Shown: one piece after another, positions 57,088 to 64,000 of the stretch
Layout: each line of letters begins with the position of its first letter
How positions within the stretch are numbered: the stretch's first letter is position 1
From: Carnegiea gigantea
Lineage: Eukaryota; Streptophyta; Magnoliopsida; Caryophyllales; Cactaceae
DNA length: 64,000 bases
Assembly (NCBI GenBank): GCA_029747015.1
Contig: JAKOGI010000541.1
Span: 229,177-293,176, forward strand
Direction: 5' to 3'
The notes under the pieces: generated by a model
Databases searched by the model: none
What the model saw: the letters and a program-made list of their open reading frames with translations, nothing else
What the model was told of the DNA's origin: nothing
Translations under genes and position numbers: made by a program

Positions 57088-58334
57088 TGACCACTATCTG
57101 CCGTAAGCGCACGGATAGTCGCAGTATAGATAAAACACATCATTCCTCAGGGACTAAAGTAATATATCGAATCTAGTCTTATCAGATTATGCTAAGGAAA
57201 ACTTTATTTCAAGTGGCTTCGATTAACTACTGCAAATGAATTCGTGTAAATCAATAAGAGAAAAACGTTAAAAAATTTTCACTGTTATGGAAGAAAATTG
57301 GATCAAAATTAATGAACATGTGCCATTCTCTAATTGGTTAATTTCGAGGAATTGCAATCTTTTCTAGAAACTTGATCTATTCTTTTAAAATCAATCAAAT
57401 TTGCCTAAACTAAACAAACGTCGTTCTTTCAAACTAATTTGACTTAATCAAAGTTTAAAGTCTTTGATTACTTGCTAGCCCTCCTAACGTATAAATCTCT
57501 CTTTCAAGACGAAGTTATGCTAAGCCTAGTCAAGCAGTCCAACAACCAAATGTCGTCTTCCGAATGTTCATTCGATTGTTTCAGGTGTACAAGTCAATTT
57601 TGGGCAGAAATCAACTCACAACATATCAAACACTTGATAGAACGAAATCAAACCAATCATGAAAATAAGCATAATTGAATAAACTAAAACATGTTCTACT
57701 ACACTTCCAAAAACTGCTAAATTCCTAGACAAGGAAGACTACTTAGACATGATAAAAGATAAACAAACTAACTAAAAATCGACGAAATCTGAGCGGAAGG
57801 GACGCGACTGAGATGGACTGCACCGGGGGCTTTAGGATCGCCTCAGGATCAAAACTGTCACTTAAAACTCACAAAAAAGGAATAACAAAACTATGAAACA
57901 AAATTTGAGAGAAAATAAACTGAACCACTCGTCACTAGGCTAACTCTACTTGCTTTGCTTGCGAAAGATTGCTTTTCTTCGCAGCTGAACGTTGCCATTT
58001 ATGGGAAATTCAAGTTAATCTCAGCCACACATATAGGCCTACCATGGTTCGTGGAATCCACCATGGCCCGACCATGGTCTATGCCGGAACCGATTTCTTG
58101 CTCTTTTTTTGCTCCGTGGGCGTAGCAACTCATGGATGACCGTGGGGAGGTAAAAACACAGCCATTAAAGGGCAAATGCTGGGTGAAAAGGCTAAAAATC
58201 CTATAAAACACATAAAATAACTACACCTAAGCATAAATCGAGAATAGGAGAGTAAACGACATCATTAAGCACAAAATTCTCCTGAACATGAGGCAAAATA
58301 GCCCTAAAAAGATGTTCATATTAAGCACTTATCA
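57088..58334 (-). repeat. 5' LTR of A2
   Basis: 1247 bp, TGACCA to TTATCA on the plus strand, beside the primer site. Confidence 0.9.
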
Positions 58335-58649
58335 AATATCCTGCTCCCCTGCTACTGCAACACATACCATGCATATCCTATCTTCTAATCTCCTCTCCTA
58401 TCTTGTTCTCTACTGTTCCACCCTTTTAGGAAATTATAATCCTGTGCATTCCAAGCTTCTGGAAATGAGTGCATGCGTTCAGCAAGCTAGTTGTGTAAAT
58501 CTTGGGGAGCAAACAGTTGTTTCGATATGCTGAGGTCGAGCCGAAATCACTTTTAAGGCAGTGGTACTCTCACGGCGTAACTTTCCTTGTCATTCCTATG
58601 CCATTGACTTAGACACACTTTTCCTGCAATTAGAAAGCAATTTTTTGTC
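58335..58649. other. Gap between A2 and copia E
   Basis: No gene, no clear LTR of copia E. Contains CT-rich sequence near 58390-58420. Confidence 0.4.
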
Positions 58650-59530
58650 ATATACAAATCAATAGCTCTTTCTATTAATAAGGCTCTCCCAGAGCTCTCA
58701 AAACTCGAACCTCTAAATGACACCAACTATAAACATTGGTCCCAAAAGCTTCTAATTTTCTTTGAACAGTTAGAAGTAGATTATGTGTTATTCTTTGACG
58801 TACCTAAAGAGAACAATGCATCCAAAACCTCTGCTACATCCCTTGATGGAATAGTCAAAGACAAAGGTAGAAACCTACTGATGAAGCAACCTTAAGAAAA
58901 TCTGAGAAAGATAACAAAACAGTGGGCTTCTATCGAATTATATGATTAATTGTCTATTCCATTTGTTTATCACATTTAAATCTACCAAAATCATATGGGA
59001 GAAACAAGAGGTCAAATATGGAGTTGATGATGTTAGAAAAAAGAAATATGTGATTAATGAATGACTGCAATTTCAAATCACTATTGATAAACCCATCATG
59101 GAGCATGTTCATGTTTATGAGAATCCATGTGATAAGGTTCTAAATGAAAACACAAAGTTATATGAGATTCTATAGGCTAATGTGCTGATCGAGAAATTGC
59201 CACCATCCTGGAGTGACTACCGAAATCAGTTAGAACATAAGAAGAAAAATCTCACCCTGTAGGAACTGATTAGTCACATGAGAACTGAAAAGGCTAATTG
59301 CCTCAAAGATAAGCTGGACTCCCTATCCTTAAAATCTTCTAGAGCTAACTTAGTTGAATCTACTGTGTCTGCTCATAGGGACAAGTTTAAAGGCAAAGCA
59401 AAGAGAATTAAAAGCCAAACCATCCTAGGTAGCAAAACAAGTTTAACAACAAGATCCAGAAAAGGGCACAAAGAATACCAGTGTCCACTCCGCAAAAGAC
59501 AGCCTCAACTGAACCAGAAGCCTGCTTGAC
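58650..59530 (+). pseudogene. Gag of copia E
   Basis: SINKALPELSKLEPLNDTNY followed by KHWSQKLLIFFEQLEVDYVL, then KKKYVINE, DNKTV-like pieces, EKLPPSWSDYRNQLEHKKKN and HMRTEKANCLKDKLDSLSLK. UBN2-type copia gag. The C-terminal Lys-rich segment keeps only GHKEYQC of the zinc knuckle. Stops TAA/TAG at about 58894, 58947 and 59173. Confidence 0.8.
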
Positions 59531-60105
59531 CTGTAGCTCAAGCCAACCTTACTGAGGACACTGAAATCATCTGTACCATAATCAAAGAGGTAAACTTGGT
59601 TATAAGCTGTGCTGAATAGGTCTACGACACTAGAGCTAATTTAAAGACATGATAGATGGTGAATGCATACACATGGGAAACTATATGACTACTAAAGTTA
59701 TGGGTAAAGGAAAGATCCTTCTCAAATTTACTTCTGACAAATTACTGTCCTTAAGCAATGTATAGTATGTGCCTTCCCTTTATAGAAACTTCGTTTTTGG
59801 TATACTTCTTAACAAAGTCGGATTGAAAAGTGTTGTTGGAGATGACAAAGTTGTTATCTCTCATAATGGGGTCTTTGTTGGGAAGGGATATCCGAGTGAA
59901 AGTTTATTTGTACTTAATCTTACTTTCGAGACCATAAATGAAAATGCTTGTAGTTATGCATATATTGTTGAGTTTGTTGATATGTGGCATAGTAAGCTAG
60001 GCCATGTTAATTTTGTTTCCATAAAATGACTCAAGAATATGCACATAATTCATACTGTGAATATTGCGAATTTCTCTAATTGCCCTGTGTGCAGAAGCTA
60101 AACAC
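59531..60105 (+). pseudogene. Protease and pre-integrase module of copia E
   Basis: The protease motif at 59625-59636 reads D-T-R-A where D-T-G-A is required. It continues KILLKFTSDKLLSLSNV and a YVPSLYRNFVFGILLNKVGL piece (59769 on). The pre-integrase module ends VDMWHSKLGHVNFVSIK and a Cys pair (CPVC) near 60083. Stops at 59762 and 60027. Confidence 0.8.
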
Positions 60106-61010
60106 GCTAAAAAGCCTTTCAAACTTATTACTAGTAGAAAAATAGAATAACTAAAACTAGTGCATTTGAACCTAACATACTTCAAAAACACATTCATCAA
60201 ATGAGGGAAAAATATATTAGATCACCTTTACAGATGACTACTCAGATATACCAGAGTATACTTCCTTAGGTCCAAAAATGAGGTTGAGGAAATGGTTTTG
60301 AAATATAAGGAAGATGTAAAAAACTAACTAGACCGAAAAATCAAATGTCTTAGGATCAATAGGGGTAGGAATATGAGACTAACTCTTTGGCTCCCTGCTA
60401 TGGGAAGAATGGTATCATACATGAGGTTAGTGCACCCCGTACTCCACAATAGAATTGGATAGTTGAATGCAAAAATAGAACCCTTAAAGAAATGATGAAT
60501 GTCATTCTCCTAAGTTCGGGGCTTTTTGATAATATGCGGGGGCAAGCTATTTTATCTACCTATTATATTCTTCATCCAGTACCCAATAAAAAGTTAGACT
60601 AGACCCCATATAAACAATGGAAAGGCTACGCCCCAAACTTAACTTTCTTAACAGTGTAGAGGTGTTTGGCTAAAGTTCTCCTACCTGAGCTAAAATGAGA
60701 ACATCGATCCTAAAACCTTTGATCCTGTTGTTGCCGGTTATGCCTAAAATAATGTTGTATATAGATTCATGTCATAGAATGACTTCCCTATTTGTGAATC
60801 TAGGGATGCAGAATTCTTTGAGCATGTTTTTCCATTAAAAAAGAATGTCACCATTATTATGCATGAAACTATACATGATAATGTGAACATGGTTGCTTCT
60901 AGTTTTGTCATTAGCAACTCAACTGATGAACCTAGGAGGAGTAAGAGATACAGAGTTGAGACTAGTTTTAATCCTAACTTTCGTACTAGCATTGTGATTG
61001 AAGATTTGAT
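60106..61010 (+). pseudogene. Integrase and linker of copia E
   Basis: Core remnants include KNEVEEMVLKYKEDVKN. The C-terminal linker has DPKTFDPVVAGYA, VVYRFMS and ESRDAEFFEHVFPLKK, then TDEPRRSKRYRVETSFNPNF. These are the usual copia landmarks between integrase and RT. Catalytic Asp and Glu cannot be placed with confidence because of frameshifts. Confidence 0.7.
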
Positions 61011-61925
61011 GTGAATTTCTTGACCAGTGAACTGGTTTCTGCTTTCTTTATCGAAGAAGATCCAAAAACTTTTAGAGAGGCCATGAGATCAATAGATGCT
61101 AGTTTTTAGAAAAAGGCCATTAAAAGTGAATTAGATTCCATAATTTCTAATAAAACTTGGGAGTGGATTGACTTACCTAAGGGTAGTAGGCCCGTTAGTA
61201 GTAAATGGATCTTCAAGAACAATTTAAGACCTGATGGTTTAATTGATAATACAAAGCTACACTAGTGATTAGAGGAGTTGACCAAAAGAAACGGATTGAC
61301 TACTTCGACACTTATTCTCTTATTACTAATTTTGCCACCATTAGGACTCTAGTTGTCTTGGCGGCTACACATAGTCTTGGTGTACATCAAATGGATGTGA
61401 AAATAGTGTCCTTTAATGGTGACCTAGAGGAAGAGATTTATATGTCTTAACCTGAGGGATGTGTGGTTCCTAGGTAGGAGTAGGGGAATAAAGTCTGCAA
61501 GCTTAGAAAATCCCCCTACAGCCTAAAACAAGTCCCAAAATAGTGGTATGAAAAGTTTGACAGTACGATGATATAACATCGTTTTACTGTGAACACTTCT
61601 GATTCTTATGTGTATTTAAAATTGATTGGTTTAGATCATGTGATGATATGTCTTTATGTCAATGGCATGCTGATCTTTAGTAGTAATGTGCATGTTGTTA
61701 ATGAGACTAAAGGTTGTTGTCTTCTTATTTTGAAATGAAGGACTTGGGGGGGTAGATGTGATCTTGGGGATCAAAATTAGAATGACCAGTGATGGTTTTT
61801 CTTTATGTTAGTCTCATTACATTAAGAAAATGTTAACGAAATTTAACAGTCTTAATTTGCCTCCTATGAGAACTCCTTATAATCCTAGCATACACCTTGA
61901 TGGATCTCCAAAGGGAAGATCAAAG
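61011..61925 (+). pseudogene. Reverse transcriptase of copia E, truncated
   Basis: FREAMRSIDASF, SELDSIISNKTWEWIDLPKG, SKWIFKNNLRPDGLI, IRGVDQKKRIDYFDTYSLIT, LVVLAATHSLGVHQMDVKIV and FNGDLEEEIYMS are in order. The active site at 61655-61666 reads Y-V-N-G, so both catalytic Asp residues of Y-V-D-D are lost. Ends near MRTPYNPSIHL with no RNase H. Confidence 0.85.
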
Positions 61926-61931
61926 GGAGAA

Positions 61932-62838
61932 TGAAAAAAAAGAACGTAATCAAAAACTCGGATAGCTAGCAAGCTTTGAAACCACAAACTCAAACTAGAA
62001 CTTAAGTGGGATAAACCGAAACTAACATAACCCTTGGACACAGAAACACCACCAGGGCTTATGCTAGGGCCTCTAACAACCTCTTGGATATAGAAACACC
62101 ACCAAGAAGGAGCTAAGACTCTTGCTAGATCACCACCCTACCCGGCCAAAGATAGAGATAAGTTAGAAGAGAGTTTGAGTGTTCAAAGGAGCTAAGGCTC
62201 AACTTCATTTAATAATCAAGCATCAGTCCTCATATAAGGCTGCTTCGGGGCTTATGTAATCCCTCCTAACTACAAAATGTTTGCTACAAATTCAAATTAG
62301 CAAAGTAAACTAGATACATTTCGAAAATCAAAATCAGCCTACAAAAGGGAAGTTCAAACCGTGGCTTGACAACATTTAATTGATGACCTTAAGGCTGAGT
62401 TATCGACTTGGGAAGCTTGGGAGGCCATAATCAGTTTCCAAGTACACTAATCATGACATTTTCAAGTGGATTAAACCTTGATAAGCGCAAAACACCTTAA
62501 AAAGAGCAATGTTGCAGCCGACTGCCCTTAACCAGGTGAAAGGGATTTTCTTCCCTTAATTTGCTGGTTAATAGCTCCTCATGTGTGTAATTTGGCTGAG
62601 TTTTTTTATGGCCATTTGATAATATTTTTAATTTACTTTCAATCCATAAAAGTTTTAGTCCAAATGGAGGAGGTTTGGACAACCAACCAGACCCATTTCC
62701 AGAACTAGTTAGAACTGGGGCAATTTTGAACACTTGACTTCAATGGCTGATTTGAGGTAGCAAATGAACTCCATATGACTTGCAAATTGCTTTATTGGAA
62801 AGATCACATCTTAAAACTAACCTTAGGATTCCTGCAAC
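61932..62838 (-). repeat. Probable 3' LTR of Ty3/gypsy element F
   Basis: Sequence between the truncated copia E and the integrase end of F. In minus orientation it carries CTTATATGAGGAC (TATA-like, near 62235) and two near-copies of GGTGGTGTTTCTATATCCAAG at 62045-62120. A TG at 61932 is the candidate outer edge; the inner edge is not certain. No second copy in the window confirms it. Confidence 0.45.
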
Positions 62839-63202
62839 CCAATCATACCCTTGGGAGGATTAAGAAATAATGTGCACAAAATCGGGCTTGTGCACAGGCC
62901 TGAAATCGGGAATAGACTAAAATGAGTCTTAGCAAGCTAAGCTGATTTCTTGGACTTTACCCATGAAGTTCAACTCCCTTGGACCTCCTTGAGGGCTAAT
63001 GATCATGCTCATGGATGGACCCAATCATACCTTTGGGAGGATAAAGAAATAACGTGCACAAAACCGGGCTTGTGCATAGGCCTGAAATCGGGAATAGACT
63101 GAAATAAGTCTTGGCAAGCTAAGCTGATTTCTTGGACTTTACCCATAAAGTTCAACTCCCTTGGACCTCCTTGAGGGCTAATGATCATGCTCATAGATGG
63201 AC
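62839..63202. repeat. 182 bp tandem duplication
   Basis: Units 62839-63020 and 63021-63202, more than 90 percent alike by eye (CCAATCATACC, GAAATCGGGAATAGACT, GGACCTCCTTGAGGGCTAAT shared). The second unit includes the end of the integrase frame of F and the purine-rich (minus) CTCAAGGAGGTCCAAGGGAG stretch. Confidence 0.9.
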
Positions 63203-64000
63203 CTCCATCATCCTCCCCTTGTTGAGGATAATTTGCCCTCAAATTATCAAGATGATCATCTTCCAAGTGTGGACTTAGATCGGCTAAATTGAAAGTGGCA
63301 AAACTCTATAAACCCCAGGCAAATTGACCTTGTATGCATTATCATTGATCCTCTCTAAGACTTTAAAGGGGCCATCCACCCTTGGCGTTAACTTACTTTT
63401 GTGTTTGGAAGGAAATCTTTCCTTCCTCAAGTGAACCCATACCAATTGTCCGGGATGGAACACCACTTTCTTCTTATGCTTGTTTGCTTAAGCTTGATAG
63501 GATGCATTGGCCTTCTCAATCTTGGACTTGAGCATCTCATGGAGCTTTTGAATCTCCTCCACTCTCCTACTAGCTTCCACATTCGGTTTCTCATTCATTT
63601 CTCTTGGCACAAGAGTAAGTGGACTCAAAGGATCCACTCCATATATGACCTTAAATGAGGACAAGCCGGTTGCTTTGCTTGGGGCCTTATTGTAAGCAAA
63701 TTCAGCTTGCGGTAAGAGCAAATCCCAAGCCTTAACATTAGATTTCACAAAGACTCTCAAAAGGGTTCGCAAGGTTCAGTTGGTGACTTCGGTTTGTCTA
63801 TCCGTTTGGGGATGACAAGTAGTGCTATACTTGACCTTGGTGCCCATGTTCTTCCAAAGCGTCACCCAAAAATGGCTAAGGAACTTGGTAACATGATTTG
63901 AAACTATGGATCTTGGAATGCCATACAACCTCATTACTTCTTTGAAGTACAACTCAGCAATATGGGTAGCATCATTTGTCTTAGTACAAGGGATGAAATG
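63203..64000 (-). pseudogene. Integrase of Ty3/gypsy element F, 3' part
   Basis: The minus-strand frame from 63999 contains [56 protein letters not shown] then a TGA (CGA type), LLPQAEFAYNKAPSKATGLS and VIYGVDPLSPL. Then [40 protein letters not shown] and EDDHLDNLRANYPQQGEDDG. The second catalytic Asp (VSD) is Asn in VSN; the Glu in TEVTN remains. The N-terminal half lies outside the window. A GPF/chromovirus-like C-terminus is visible; the exact lineage is inferred. Confidence 0.85.

Larger units (their letters stand above)
49605..58334 (-). mobile_element. Athila-like element A2, lacking pol, with both LTRs
   Basis: Minus-strand element of the same family as A1. 5' LTR 57088-58334, primer site 57064-57081, gag-protease 57000-54600, second frame 53786-52564, 3' untranslated region to 50836, polypurine tract, 3' LTR 49605-50818. 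The flanks AATGT (49600-49604) and AATAT (58335-58339) are a probable 5 bp target duplication differing at one base. RT, RNase H and integrase are absent from the 8.7 kb. Confidence 0.9.
58650..61931 (+). mobile_element. Ty1/copia element E (Tork-like), 3' part missing
   Basis: Plus-strand gag, protease, pre-integrase, integrase and RT in Ty1/copia order. It ends within RT near 61925, next to LTR-like sequence of element F, so RNase H and the 3' LTR are absent. No 5' LTR or primer site recognised. Broken by many stops and frameshifts. Sublineage is inferred. Confidence 0.8.

Noticed and set aside
1..64000. Host protein-coding genes, rRNA, snRNA or organelle insertions
   Set aside because: I looked for conserved non-transposon proteins and found none. 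Short structured RNAs cannot be excluded by eye; a covariance-model scan would be needed.

Overview
The window looks like nuclear DNA from a eudicot plant. I find no intact protein-coding gene and no convincing host gene. It is heterochromatin-like, AT-rich sequence made almost entirely of decayed retroelements. Evidence for a plant genome: initiator-Met primer-binding sites (TGGTATCA-type), an Athila-type tRNA-Asp primer-binding site (TGGCGCCGTTG), plant-specific retroelement domains (DUF4283 in a LINE, ATHILA ORF-1, plant mobile domain) and a caulimovirid-like fossil. Species cannot be read from this. All family names come from motif recognition by eye, without a database search.

Layout: 1-2114, a long LTR-like sequence (minus strand) with an internal ~66 bp tandem array, inserted into the integrase of the next element. 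2115-6351, a Ty3/gypsy chromovirus (minus). 6352-8400, a LINE remnant (minus). 8434-8751, an AT/AC microsatellite. 8752-16697, Athila-like element A1 (minus). About 16784-28010, a Tat-lineage Ty3/gypsy element B (plus) with antisense coding remnants behind pol. 28010-30705, a segment repeated at 47708-48740 and here split by a 1.6 kb microsatellite-bearing insert. 30718-35933, Ty1/copia element C (minus) with both LTRs. 35934-40656, AT-rich sequence without genes. 40657 to about 45000, a caulimovirid-like fossil (plus). 45000-47707, AT-rich sequence. 49605-58334, Athila-like element A2 (minus) with both LTRs. About 58650-61931, Ty1/copia element E (plus). 61932-64000, the 3' part of another Ty3/gypsy element F (minus).

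The most interesting pattern is the pair A1/A2. Both carry Athila-type LTRs, primer site, gag and protease. Both then lack reverse transcriptase, RNase H and integrase entirely. After the same junction comes a C/T-rich leader and a roughly 400-440 codon ATHILA ORF-1-type reading frame. Two separate insertions with the same gap suggest a family that moves without its own pol, depending on an autonomous partner for reverse transcription and integration.

The other reading frames are remnants of gag-protease-RT-RNase H-integrase polyproteins. They are broken by many stops, often of the kind made by C-to-T change (CAG, CAA or CGA to stop, TGG to stop), as expected for methylated repeats. The layers are nested: the 1-2114 LTR cut the chromovirus, the chromovirus sits in the LINE, and F probably sits in copia E.
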